The notes below the pieces were generated by a model. The model was not told the DNA's origin. It ran no database searches and saw nothing but the letters and a program-made list of their open reading frames with translations. The position numbers and the translations under genes are program-made. From Aquibacillus salsiterrae (lineage in GTDB: Bacteria > Bacillota > Bacilli > Bacillales > Amphibacillaceae): a stretch of DNA of 64,000 bases. The DNA is taken from the NCBI RefSeq assembly GCF_028416595.1, contig NZ_JAMQKC010000010.1, positions 22,593 through 86,592 on the forward strand. The letters run 5' to 3'. Shown piece by piece: positions 8,454 to 16,552 of this stretch (position 1 is its first letter; each line of letters begins with the position of its first letter).

Positions 8454-9440
8454 ATGACTACAATTAATCAAATAGCAAAGATGGCAAATGTTTCTCGGAC
8501 TACTGTTTCACGTGCATTGAATAATTCTGGTTATGTAAGTGAAGAAGCAAGAAAAAGAATTATGAAGGCTATTGAGGAAACTGGCTATGTCCCAAGCGAA
8601 CATGCTAAATCATTGAGAACGAAACGGACAAAGGTTATTGGTGTAATTGTACCAACGATTCGGACGGAAACATCTGGTAGGATTGTTTCTGGTATGGACG
8701 AGGTTTTATCTAAGTTAGGTTATCAAATCCTACTAGCTAGCACCAACTTAGATAAACAAAAGGAAATGGAATATATTCATTTGTTAAAGGTTCGTCAGGT
8801 AGATGGAATCATTTTCGCTGCTACAAATGGGAATGAACATTTACAAGAATTAATTCAGCAATTAGAAATTCCTATTGTCGTTGTCGGTCAAGAAATGGAT
8901 GGGGTGTCAATGGTTCTTTATGATGACTACCATGCAGCTAGGGATATCGTATCTTTATTTATTGAAAAGGGTCATCGGAATATTGGGTTTATTGGCGTCG
9001 ATGAATCAGACCGTTCTGTTGGATATTTACGAAAACAAGGTTATTTAGACGAGATGAAACATCACAACCTTCCAGTTGAACCCGAGTGGATTCAAAAAGG
9101 TATCTTTGATATCGAATCTGGTTATGGAGCGATGGAAAGATTACTAACAACCACTCGAAATAATCCAACTGCTGTATTTGCTGTAACGGATCGATTGGCA
9201 TTGGGGGCATGCAACTATTTGAAGGAAAAAGGCTATACTATTCCGGGGGATATCGCAATTTCAAGTATCGGTGGATCAGAGTTCACTAAACATTTAAGTC
9301 CACCATTAACAACTGTGGATTACCAGAATGAAAAAGCAGGGCGTGAAGCTGCTAAAATTATCCTTGCTAAGTTAAGCGGTGAAACAGAAAATAAAAAAAT
9401 CACGTTAGACTATAGATTTTTAATTCGAGGTAGTGTATGA
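8454..9440 (+). CDS. LacI family transcriptional regulator of the sucrose genes (ScrR-like)
   Basis: A 328-residue repressor. The N-terminal helix-turn-helix, TTINQIAKMANVSRTTVSRAL, and hinge helix (GYVPSEHAKSLRTKRT) are canonical LacI/GalR. The rest is the type I periplasmic-binding-protein-like sensor domain: VIGVIVPTIRTETSGRIVSGM, then IGFIGVDESDRSV and PTAVFAVTDRLALG. It lies upstream of the sucrose PTS and hydrolase genes on the same strand. Three LacI-style palindromes centred on ATCGAT sit between it and the PTS gene, so it most likely represses that operon in the absence of sucrose or sucrose phosphate. Effector is inferred. Confidence 0.88.
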   Translation: MTTINQIAKMANVSRTTVSRALNNSGYVSEEARKRIMKAIEETGYVPSEHAKSLRTKRTKVIGVIVPTIRTETSGRIVSGMDEVLSKLGYQILLASTNLDKQKEMEYIHLLKVRQVDGIIFAATNGNEHLQELIQQLEIPIVVVGQEMDGVSMVLYDDYHAARDIVSLFIEKGHRNIGFIGVDESDRSVGYLRKQGYLDEMKHHNLPVEPEWIQKGIFDIESGYGAMERLLTTTRNNPTAVFAVTDRLALGACNYLKEKGYTIPGDIAISSIGGSEFTKHLSPPLTTVDYQNEKAGREAAKIILAKLSGETENKKITLDYRFLIRGSV

Positions 9441-9460
9441 TACTAAATGAGATCGGTTGT

Positions 9461-9561
9461 GTAATCGATTTCATTATTTTTTAGTTTTGAGGAATCGATT
9501 CCTTATGAAGAACAAAATGAAATTATGTTAAATTTTTTTTAAGTGTTGTGGAATCGATTAC
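9461..9561 (+). promoter_or_regulatory. three LacI-type operators before the sucrose PTS gene
   Basis: Three related palindromes occur within 101 bases: GTAATCGATTTC (9461-9472), GGAATCGATTCC (9491-9502, a perfect 12-base palindrome) and GGAATCGATTAC (9550-9561). Their centres are 30 and 59 bases apart. The central ATCGAT is conserved in all three. They are the obvious binding sites for the upstream LacI-family protein, with DNA looping possible. Confidence 0.8.
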
Positions 9562-9596
9562 TTATACTTATTTCATTTTTACGAGGAGTGAACGTA

Positions 9597-10994
9597 ATGT
9601 CAGAGAATCACAGAATTGCTGAAGAAATTATTGCAGCGGTTGGGGGAAAAGAAAACATTTCGTCTGTAGCCCATTGTGCTACAAGACTTAGAATTATGGT
9701 TGATGACAAAGAAAAGATCAACCAAGCTGAAGTAGAAAAAATTGATAAAGTTAAAGGTGCTTTCTACAATTCAGGGCAGTATCAAGTAATTCTTGGAACT
9801 GGTACAGTTAACCGAATTTTTGAAGAAGTAGAAAAGATGGGAATTGACAGTGCATCCAAATCAGAACAGTCAAAAGAAGCAGCAAAGAGTGGTAATGCCT
9901 TCCAACGTGGAATTCGTACGTTTGGTGATGTGTTTGTCCCAATCATTCCAGTACTTGTAGCAACTGGTTTGTTTATGGGTTTACGTGGATTACTTACACA
10001 AGAACAGGTTTTAGGTTTGTTTGGGTTAACACCTGCTGATATTTCCGAAAACTTCCTATTGTTTACGCAAATTTTAACGGATACAGCATTTATTTTCTTA
10101 CCAGCGCTTGTTGCTTGGTCAACGTTCAGAGTGTTTGGTGGTACGCCGATCATCGGACTTGTCCTTGGACTCATGTTAGTTAGTCCGGCCCTACCAAATG
10201 CATGGGGAGTAGCAACGGGAGCTGAACCACTTTACTTCTTTGGTTTTGTTCCAGTCGTAGGTTATCAAGGTGCCGTTTTACCAGCATTTATCGCAGGTAT
10301 TCTAGGGGCCAAATTTGAACGCGCTGTTAGAAAACGTGTACCAGAGGCATTAGACTTAATTGTAACTCCATTTGTTACGTTACTTGTTATGATCATTGCA
10401 TCATTGTTTATTATTGGACCAATCTTCCATGCGGTTGAAGAGTACATTTTACAAGGAACACTTTTTGTTTTAGGTTTGCCATTGGGATTAGGTGGTTTAT
10501 TAATCGGTGGCTTAAACCAAATTATTGTAGTAACTGGTGTTCACCATATTTTCAACATGCTTGAAATTCAATTATTAGAAAAGCTAGGCTACAACCCATA
10601 TAACGCGATAGTTACTGCTGCTGTTGCGGCACAAGGTGGAGCTGCATTGGCTGTTGGTATGAAAACTAAATCTATAAAGCTAAAAGCACTAGCCTTACCA
10701 TCTGCACTTTCAGCGTTTTTAGGGATCACCGAACCAGCAATCTTTGGGGTTAACCTTCGCTATGTAAAACCATTCATTATGGGACTAATCGGTGGTGCTG
10801 TCGGAGGTTTTGCAGCATCTATCTTTGGACTAAAGGCAACAGGTATGTCGATTACTGTTATACCGGGAACATTACTATATTTAAATGAACAAATTTTCCT
10901 TTATATCTTAGTAAATTTGATAGCAATCGGTACAGCGTTTGTCTTAACTTGGATGTTTGGATTCACAGATAAAAAGCTACAAGAAGTAGAATAA
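9597..10994 (+). CDS. sucrose-specific PTS transporter subunit EIIBC
   Basis: A 465-residue membrane permease that takes up and phosphorylates sucrose to sucrose-6-phosphate. The N-terminal EIIB domain carries the phosphorylated cysteine in SVAHCATRLRIMV (Cys27). The EIIC domain follows from about residue 110 with GDVFVPIIPVLVATGLF, many membrane helices and the ITEPAIFGVNLRYVKPF loop typical of the glucose/sucrose superfamily. No EIIA domain is present, so a separate EIIA must serve it. The ATG at 9597 is preceded by CGAGGAG. It lies between the LacI regulator and the sucrose-6-phosphate hydrolase, fixing sucrose as the likely substrate over trehalose. Confidence 0.93.
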   Translation: MSENHRIAEEIIAAVGGKENISSVAHCATRLRIMVDDKEKINQAEVEKIDKVKGAFYNSGQYQVILGTGTVNRIFEEVEKMGIDSASKSEQSKEAAKSGNAFQRGIRTFGDVFVPIIPVLVATGLFMGLRGLLTQEQVLGLFGLTPADISENFLLFTQILTDTAFIFLPALVAWSTFRVFGGTPIIGLVLGLMLVSPALPNAWGVATGAEPLYFFGFVPVVGYQGAVLPAFIAGILGAKFERAVRKRVPEALDLIVTPFVTLLVMIIASLFIIGPIFHAVEEYILQGTLFVLGLPLGLGGLLIGGLNQIIVVTGVHHIFNMLEIQLLEKLGYNPYNAIVTAAVAAQGGAALAVGMKTKSIKLKALALPSALSAFLGITEPAIFGVNLRYVKPFIMGLIGGAVGGFAASIFGLKATGMSITVIPGTLLYLNEQIFLYILVNLIAIGTAFVLTWMFGFTDKKLQEVE

Positions 10995-11003
10995 TTAGAC
11001 ATT

Positions 11004-11033
11004 ACGGGTGCTGGTGTTCAACTAAGCACCCGT
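11004..11033 (+). promoter_or_regulatory. intercistronic stem-loop between PTS and hydrolase genes
   Basis: A perfect 9-base-pair stem, ACGGGTGCT / AGCACCCGT, with a 12-base loop and no T-run after it. It is probably an mRNA-stabilising or partial attenuating structure within the sucrose operon rather than a full terminator. Confidence 0.55.
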
Positions 11034-11065
11034 ATCCATTTGACCGAACTATTTATTAGGACGTG

Positions 11066-12592
11066 ATGACAACAATGGTATTACAAGACAAAGAGTTGAA
11101 AGAGAAAGCTCTTAATGCAGTAGAAAAAAATAAAGACGTAGTTGCAGGTGATCGATTCCGATTAACATACCATCTTATGCCACCTGTCGGGCTATTAAAT
11201 GATCCGAATGGACTCGTTTATTTTCAGGGCTACTATCATGTCTTTTATCAATGGAACCCATTTGAAACAAAACATGGGATTAAATATTGGGGACATTATC
11301 GCTCGAAAAACTTAGTCGATTGGGAGACGCTCCCGATCACCTTAGCACCAAGTGATTGGTACGACAAGAATGGTTGTTATTCCGGAAGTGCGGTTGTCCA
11401 TGATGGCAAGTTATTTTTGTTTTATACTGGAAATGTAAGAGATGCTGAAGGGGAAAGAGAAACGTATCAATGTTTAGCTGTGTCTAACGACGGCGTTCAT
11501 TTTGAAAAAAAGGGGCCAGTTATTCATCTTCCTGAAGGTTACACCGCTCATTTCCGCGATCCCAAAGTCTGGGAAGAATCTGGTCGCTGGTATATGGTGA
11601 TTGGTGCTCAGACTGTTAAAGAGGAAGGTGTAATAGTACTCTTTTCATCAGACGATTTAGAAACTTGGGAGCACCACGGGATACTAGCTGGAAGTAATCG
11701 AAATGGCTTAGCAGATTTTGGTTACATGTGGGAATGCCCTGATTTATTTACGTTGAACGGAAAAGATGTACTTGTTTTCTCTCCTCAGGGTTTAGAGGCG
11801 GAAGGAATCAAGTACAATAATATCTATCAAACAGGATATTTAGTAGGTGATTTCGACAGGGAAAATAATAACTTCACGCATGGGGAATTCGATGAGTTAG
11901 ACAGAGGTTTTGATTTTTATGCTCCACAAACACTTGTCGATGATAATAATAGAAGGATTTTATATGGGTGGATGGGACTTCCAGATGAAACGGAAGCAGT
12001 ACATCCTACCCGTAAGCATCAGTGGATCCATGCCTTAACCATCCCGCGCGAATTAGAACTAGTGGAGGAGAAACTCTATCAAAAACCGGTCGAAGAATTA
12101 AAGCAATTAAGGGGCGATCATGTGGTCTTTGATGATGTGGACATAAAAGATCAGTCCATCAAGCTTCCAAAGGTTGAGGGTAAAACGGTAGAATTAGCTG
12201 TTTCTGTTAACAAGAGTAATGCTGATGTATTTACCCTAGAATTCGGTTCGGTTGCCAAGTTAAGCTTTAACCAAACTTTGCAACTTGTAACGCTAGAGCG
12301 GAAAACAATAAAAGGCGACGGTGTCCATTCCAGAAGCTGTAGGTTAAATCAGCTATCTAACCTTAGAATTTTTCTGGATAAATCATCAATAGAAGTGTTT
12401 TTAAATGATGGAGCGGAAGTATTCACCGCGAGATTATTTGATTATGATAATGATCCAACTATTCAGTTTTCGGCAAAAGGAACCATAAATATCAAGGTGG
12501 AGAAGTGGGAGCTAATACTTGGTGTCAGGCACCATAAAAAGACAAAAAGGGTATTTTTTCACGAACAGAGGACAGGGGTGGATTTTGTTTAG
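11066..12592 (+). CDS. sucrose-6-phosphate hydrolase (GH32) with repeat-encoded C-terminal tail
   Basis: A 508-residue cytoplasmic GH32 enzyme that cleaves sucrose-6-phosphate from the PTS. The three acidic motifs are visible: the nucleophile in LLNDPNGLVYF (near residue 38), the transition-state stabiliser in FRDPKVW, and the acid/base in WECPDLF. A beta-sandwich C-terminal domain follows and includes LRIFLDKSSIEVFLNDG. The family end is at about VEKWEL; here translation runs on for about 24 residues (starting ILGVRHHKKTKR) encoded by a dispersed repeat at 12518-12596. The start is either GTG 11063 or ATG 11066 after AGGA; I prefer the ATG. Catalytic parts look intact, so the enzyme is probably active. 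Confidence 0.92.
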   Translation: MTTMVLQDKELKEKALNAVEKNKDVVAGDRFRLTYHLMPPVGLLNDPNGLVYFQGYYHVFYQWNPFETKHGIKYWGHYRSKNLVDWETLPITLAPSDWYDKNGCYSGSAVVHDGKLFLFYTGNVRDAEGERETYQCLAVSNDGVHFEKKGPVIHLPEGYTAHFRDPKVWEESGRWYMVIGAQTVKEEGVIVLFSSDDLETWEHHGILAGSNRNGLADFGYMWECPDLFTLNGKDVLVFSPQGLEAEGIKYNNIYQTGYLVGDFDRENNNFTHGEFDELDRGFDFYAPQTLVDDNNRRILYGWMGLPDETEAVHPTRKHQWIHALTIPRELELVEEKLYQKPVEELKQLRGDHVVFDDVDIKDQSIKLPKVEGKTVELAVSVNKSNADVFTLEFGSVAKLSFNQTLQLVTLERKTIKGDGVHSRSCRLNQLSNLRIFLDKSSIEVFLNDGAEVFTARLFDYDNDPTIQFSAKGTINIKVEKWELILGVRHHKKTKRVFFHEQRTGVDFV

Positions 12593-12597
12593 TATTA
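12518..12597 (+). repeat. dispersed repeat, copy A (inside the 3' end of the sucrose hydrolase gene)
   Basis: Starts with the palindrome TGGTGTCAGGCACCA at 12520-12534, then AAAAAGACAAAA, a CGAACAGAGGACAG block and a GTGGATTTTGTTTAG end that supplies the stop codon of the hydrolase. The whole 75-80 bases line up with the intergenic copy at 17634-17709. Because the family's normal end lies just before it, the repeat has inserted into or replaced the gene's 3' terminus. Confidence 0.85.
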
Positions 12598-12771
12598 AGG
12601 GGGAATCGCTACTAACTTCCTGAAAAAGACAGAACATTAATCATTGAAAATCGATTAAAATGTTATCCGATGATCGCTGATTACGGCTACTGCAATGTAC
12701 CCCTGTTACCAAGTTTAAAAGATGTATGGAGCGGGAAAAGGATATGTAAGAATGTTAGGGGAGGTTTACCA

Positions 12772-13062
12772 TTGCGTCAAAGGCAAATCATTACTCACAT
12801 GATTGATGTTGTAATTGGTATAGCTCAATTTATAATAGGGTTAAGGATTATATTAAAATTATTTGGTGCAAACCAATCGACGCCATTTGTTCAGTGGATT
12901 TATCAAACAAGTTCTCCTTTACTTTATCCATTTGAAGGAATATTTCCTACAGCAAATCTGGAAGGAACCTTTGTCATTGAATTCTCGGCTTTATTTGCAA
13001 TGATCATTTATACTATAGTAGGTTATGTATTAATTAATCTAGTATCCATGTTTGGAAAATAA
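12772..13062 (+). CDS. YggT family integral membrane protein
   Basis: A 96-residue membrane protein of the YggT family. It has two clear hydrophobic helices (VVIGIAQFIIGLRIILKLFG and FSALFAMIIYTIVGYVLINL) separated by the polar loop with QTSSPLLYPFEGIFP, the conserved P-F region. I place the start at TTG 12772 because AGGGGAGG lies nine bases before it; the upstream in-frame codons from 12670 have no ribosome site. Family members occur near cell division or osmotic-stress genes, but this copy stands alone between the sucrose operon and a terminator. Function in detail is unknown. Confidence 0.82.
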   Translation: MRQRQIITHMIDVVIGIAQFIIGLRIILKLFGANQSTPFVQWIYQTSSPLLYPFEGIFPTANLEGTFVIEFSALFAMIIYTIVGYVLINLVSMFGK

Positions 13063-13149
13063 TCCCGGTTTCAAAACAACCGAATTTACTCTTCAGATCT
13101 GGCTTGATAGAATGAGGATATTCAAGTATAATAGTCATATGTTATAGGG

Positions 13150-13200
13150 AGTCAACTGTTCTAGCGGCCAAGCTAAAGAGACAGTTGACTTTTCTTTTTT
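13150..13200 (+). terminator. rho-independent terminator
   Basis: A 10-base-pair stem, AGTCAACTGT / ACAGTTGACT, with a 21-base loop followed by TTTCTTTTTTATT. It lies after the YggT gene and before a small reading frame, and it ends rightward transcription. Confidence 0.85.
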
Positions 13201-13217
13201 ATTAAAAGGATATGACA

Positions 13218-13346
13218 ATGTCGATGACCAAAGCTGCCCCCGAACAAGATAATAGAGTTGGCCGCAAACAGCCAGGTAAAGGTGGAAGTCCTGAATCCGA
13301 TTATGAAGTAGTTTTTATGGATGATGAACAGAAATCAGCAAAGTAA
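13218..13346 (+). CDS. small hypothetical protein (42 aa)
   Basis: A short reading frame, MSMTKAAPEQDNRVGRKQPG, continuing through a charged segment to DYEVVFMDDEQKSAK. AAAAGGA lies eight bases before the ATG at 13218. The protein is hydrophilic with a basic middle and an acidic end, and it is flanked by terminator hairpins on both sides, so it looks like an independent small gene. I do not recognise a family and coding status is not proven. Confidence 0.4.
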   Translation: MSMTKAAPEQDNRVGRKQPGKGGSPESDYEVVFMDDEQKSAK

Positions 13347-13526
13347 GGTTAGAATTTTTGAAATTCAGAATTGCTAAAGTGTAGTTTTTATAGAGCAAAT
13401 ACCCTCAGATTTAATGTAATGGTCAGACCCTGCCAGTTGATAAAGAGATTTATTTTCCATGTTTGGAGAATGGGTCTGGTTTACTTGTAGGTGACGGCTC
13501 TTCAACCAATACCTTTACTGTTCGCG

Positions 13527-13592
13527 GGGAACTTGGTGTCAGGCACTACAAAAAGACAATTGTCAATTTGTGATGCCTGATCCCTTCTTTTT
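13527..13592 (+). terminator. terminator built from a dispersed repeat copy
   Basis: The palindromic core TGGTGTCAGGCACTA (13534-13548) opens a 14-base-pair stem, TCAGGCACTACAAA at 13539-13552 with TTTGTGATGCCTGA at 13567-13580, followed by TCCCTTCTTTTTG. It lies between the small reading frame and the convergent glycosyltransferase gene. A related TGGTCAGACCCTG box lies about 120 bases upstream. Confidence 0.65.
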
Positions 13593-13633
13593 GATTGTTC
13601 CCTAAAGAGCCGTCTCTGTGCTTTCATCTCCAG

Positions 13634-14980
13634 TCACCTGTTCTCATAATCGCGTCCTGTACGGGCAACTTTTTTCCAGCCTTCTTTATTTAGAAAGTAG
13701 GCAATGGTTCCTGCGATAATAAAAAACATTAAGACAAAACGATATACGATTAGGTCGAGGGCAATTGTTTCGAGAAGACGAATCTTGTCTAAGCCGCGAA
13801 AGGTAGTGCCGTATTTGCTTGTAATATATAAGGCGATAATTGTATAGAGAAGATTAAAAACGATTAATGCAATAAGATAGGTTAGTATAATAATAATTGA
13901 ATGAGGGTTTGGAAAGATGATTAGAAGTAACAGATAAAATACAACAACATAAGTGAAAAAAGTTCCGACAAAAAACGCATCTACGGTAAAGAAAAATGAT
14001 AAAGAGCGGTTAAAAACGGTTTTTAGTAGGATTTTGTGATAATGTATAGCACAATCAACGAACGCTTTTTGCCATCGAATGCGTTGTATGAATAACCCTC
14101 TCCATGTTTCGGGACATTCTGTATAGGAAACAGCTTCTGGAATAAATAAGATCCTCTTAGTTGGATTTGACAGCAAGTACGTTTGGAATCTTAACGTTAT
14201 GTCAATATCTTCACCTACTGTATCTCGGTAGCCACCTAATTCTAATAGTAAGCGGCGATCAAACACTCCAAATGATCCAGAAATGATGGCAAGAGCTTTT
14301 ACCCGTGCTAAAGACGCTTTATAGATATAAAACCCCTTTAAATATTCCAAAATTTGAAACCTTAGAATATGCTTCAGCTTTAATGATACGCTAGATGGCG
14401 TAGAGAATTTTTTTCTTCCTTGTAGGACATGAACCATTCCTCCTGCTGCAATTACACTTCTATCTTGGAAACCACGATTAATCATTTGTAGTGCATCTGG
14501 CTCAAGAATACTGTCTGCATCAAGAGTTAATACAAGCTCATTTTTTGCATAATCAATCCCAGCATTCAAAGCATCTGCTTTTCCGCCATTTTCCTTATCA
14601 ACAACAAATACGTTACTGTACCGTCTGGAGTGATAAAATCCTTTCACCTGTTTATAGGCAATTCGATTTCTGGCAGATCTATTTACTTTTTTCAAATCTA
14701 GCGACTCTTGTAAAAGGGATAGTGTTCCATCAGTGGAGCCGTCATTAATATAAATGATTTCAAAGTTCTCGTAGCCAATTTTTTTCATACCTATAATAGC
14801 GGTTTGGAGCATATCCTCTTCATTAAAACAGGGAACCAAAATGCTTATGCTGCGATTCTTTCTAATGATAATGGAAACATAATCTTTCTTAATTAATACT
14901 GGAAGGGCATTAAGCATATGAAAAAAGGGAAAACCTGTACACAATAAAACGGGTAATAGTGTTAAAACCAGGAAAAACAT
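13634..14980 (-). CDS. processive glycosyltransferase family 2 (PgaC/IcaA/BcsA-like)
   Basis: A 448-residue membrane glycosyltransferase. After an N-terminal hydrophobic segment, the GT-A domain shows ISILVPCFNEED, the INDGSTDG motif (Asp80), LTLDADS (154-156), the acceptor-site GED (256-258) and QRIRW (299-303): the D, DxD, [TG]ED, QxxRW set of processive enzymes that make beta-linked polysaccharides. Three or four transmembrane helices follow at residues 330-430. It lies four bases after a GH16 gene on the same strand, so the pair is co-translated. The product could be a beta-glucan or another beta-linked exopolymer; poly-N-acetylglucosamine is less certain because no deacetylase is present. 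Confidence 0.88.
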   Translation of the reverse strand: MFFLVLTLLPVLLCTGFPFFHMLNALPVLIKKDYVSIIIRKNRSISILVPCFNEEDMLQTAIIGMKKIGYENFEIIYINDGSTDGTLSLLQESLDLKKVNRSARNRIAYKQVKGFYHSRRYSNVFVVDKENGGKADALNAGIDYAKNELVLTLDADSILEPDALQMINRGFQDRSVIAAGGMVHVLQGRKKFSTPSSVSLKLKHILRFQILEYLKGFYIYKASLARVKALAIISGSFGVFDRRLLLELGGYRDTVGEDIDITLRFQTYLLSNPTKRILFIPEAVSYTECPETWRGLFIQRIRWQKAFVDCAIHYHKILLKTVFNRSLSFFFTVDAFFVGTFFTYVVVFYLLLLIIFPNPHSIIIILTYLIALIVFNLLYTIIALYITSKYGTTFRGLDKIRLLETIALDLIVYRFVLMFFIIAGTIAYFLNKEGWKKVARTGRDYENR

Positions 14981-14983
14981 CTT

Positions 14984-15817
14984 CTACTCCTTCCAAGACG
15001 GGGAATAAATTTTAATATAATCTAGTTCGAACGTGTTGGGTAATACCGTTTTTTCATTTGGTTCCCCTGGCCAATTTCCGCCAACTGCCAAGTTAATTAA
15101 TAGATACATCGTTTGTTGCGGTACTTGTTTTGTTGTGGAAAATATCTTCTGTTCATCAATAAACCAAGTTAGTTTTTCTTCTGTCCAATCTAACCGATAA
15201 ACATGGAATCCTTCGTCTTTAATCGGAAAGGTTCCATAATCAGTAAGTGTTTCATTTTTGTTTTTCCAATGATTAACCATATAGATTGTACGTGGTTGAC
15301 TTCCGATAACTTCTAAAATATCAATTTCGGGAAATTTTCTACTTTTATCTTTTGGCAACAGCCATACTGCTGAAAAAAGCCCTTTTCCTGAAGGGACTTT
15401 TGCGCGAAATTCAATCGTTCCGTATTTAAAGCTCAATTTATCCTGAGTCGTAATTTGACCTGATGTGTAGTAATGGTTTCTAACAAACTCCTTTTTAGCC
15501 GTCAGTTTCAGTTTTCCATTAGAAGTAGTAACGTTGTTTGGGTGGTAATATTGAAGCTCATTGTTGTAGTTATCCCCGCGCTTTACAATATTCCAGTACG
15601 TTTGGTCTAGCTCTGAATTAAAATTATCTAGAAATACCTGATCATCCAGTTTAAAAGCAGGAAGTTCGTAATTGTAAACTTTTAGGCTTTTAATTGCATG
15701 ATAGGTCAGTGGTTTAGTTTCGTTCTTTTCCACCTCTTGTGTTTGGAAAGAATAAAGAAGAAAGGCAAACAAAAAGGCGATTGCAGGAATAATACATGCA
15801 GTTAAAACCCTTTTCAT
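14984..15817 (-). CDS. glycoside hydrolase family 16 protein (membrane-anchored or secreted)
   Basis: A 277-residue protein with an N-terminal hydrophobic helix (residues 5-24) and a GH16 beta-jelly-roll. The catalytic motif EIDILE (164-169) is intact: Glu164 as nucleophile and Glu169 as acid/base. Flanking family features are GTIEFRAKVPSGKGLFSAVW, GFHVYRLDWTEEKLTWFID and LAVGGNWPG. The ATG at 15817 is preceded by AAAGGATG. Family members cleave beta-1,3 or mixed beta-1,3-1,4 glucans or related polymers. Being immediately upstream of a processive glycosyltransferase, it probably trims, releases or remodels that enzyme's product outside the cell. Confidence 0.9.
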   Translation of the reverse strand: MKRVLTACIIPAIAFLFAFLLYSFQTQEVEKNETKPLTYHAIKSLKVYNYELPAFKLDDQVFLDNFNSELDQTYWNIVKRGDNYNNELQYYHPNNVTTSNGKLKLTAKKEFVRNHYYTSGQITTQDKLSFKYGTIEFRAKVPSGKGLFSAVWLLPKDKSRKFPEIDILEVIGSQPRTIYMVNHWKNKNETLTDYGTFPIKDEGFHVYRLDWTEEKLTWFIDEQKIFSTTKQVPQQTMYLLINLAVGGNWPGEPNEKTVLPNTFELDYIKIYSPSWKE

Positions 15818-16350
15818 CAATAACATCCTTTTAAAAAACAAAATCACACATTCATACCTGTCTTATCTTATTCAAAAGTCATAGACTTGTTACTTGGGGT
15901 GGGGTCAGACCCTGTCGAAATGTTTTTCCGTGTGTAAAGGACAATCCCATCCACAAGGTGTGATTTTGTTTGTTTAAAGTTGCTAAATAAGAAGCAATGG
16001 GGGTCATCTTCAGTGGAACATGGTGTGAGGCACCACAACAAGACATATCAGAAACTATTAGTAAAACCTTTTCGAAATTATAGACGGAGTCTCTTAAGAA
16101 TCACGAAGGAAATTATCTGGAAGTAAAAGTTCCAAAGTATTTAATTCAATTTTAATATCCCAATTAAGAACAGCCGATGCTTACAAGGGTAGGTATATGT
16201 TTTCTCACTCCAAATAATTTTAATGAGCTTGAAAATAACAAAGCTATTGTAATAAAGAACGCTCCAAATAATGTAGGAAAAGCAGTTCACTTCTCCAGCT
16301 GCATTACGGTATGCATCCCGCTTGGTAAACATATATAAACGAGGATAAAA
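15818..16350. other. intergenic region with two dispersed repeat copies
   Basis: Holds GGGGTCAGACCCTGTCGAAA followed by TGTTTTTCCGTGTGTAAAGG (15901-15952), closely matching 6695-6750, and the palindrome TGGTGTGAGGCACCA at 16021-16035. No gene is supported. A 120-codon minus-strand frame from 16141 is discussed among the rejected items. Confidence 0.6.
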
Positions 16351-16389
16351 CAAAAGGCCATTGAAGTTCGTAACGTCAATAGCCTTTTG
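16351..16389 (-). terminator. terminator after the second DUF3231 gene
   Basis: Inverted repeat CAAAAGGCCATTGA / TCAATAGCCTTTTG with an 11-base loop. On the minus strand it is followed by TTTTATCCTC, and it lies downstream of the DUF3231 gene that ends at 16553. Confidence 0.7.
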
Positions 16390-16552
16390 TATTTCACCTG
16401 TAAAGGAATGTATAATCATAAATTGAAGTTGCTTACAACATGAAGAAGAATCTCCAAAAAAAGTGAATACAACTGACCGAACCCTAGTAAAGCTATATGC
16501 CATAATTAGGACTCAGGTTTTAGGCTTTCTATAATCCTTCACCCTTTGTCAT

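Noticed and set aside
9782..10447. Minus-strand frames inside the sucrose PTS gene
   Set aside because: Antisense shadows of a well-supported gene.
16141..16503. Minus-strand 120-codon frame after the second DUF3231 gene
   Set aside because: It contains the predicted terminator hairpin at 16351-16389, lacks a ribosome site and has no family features.
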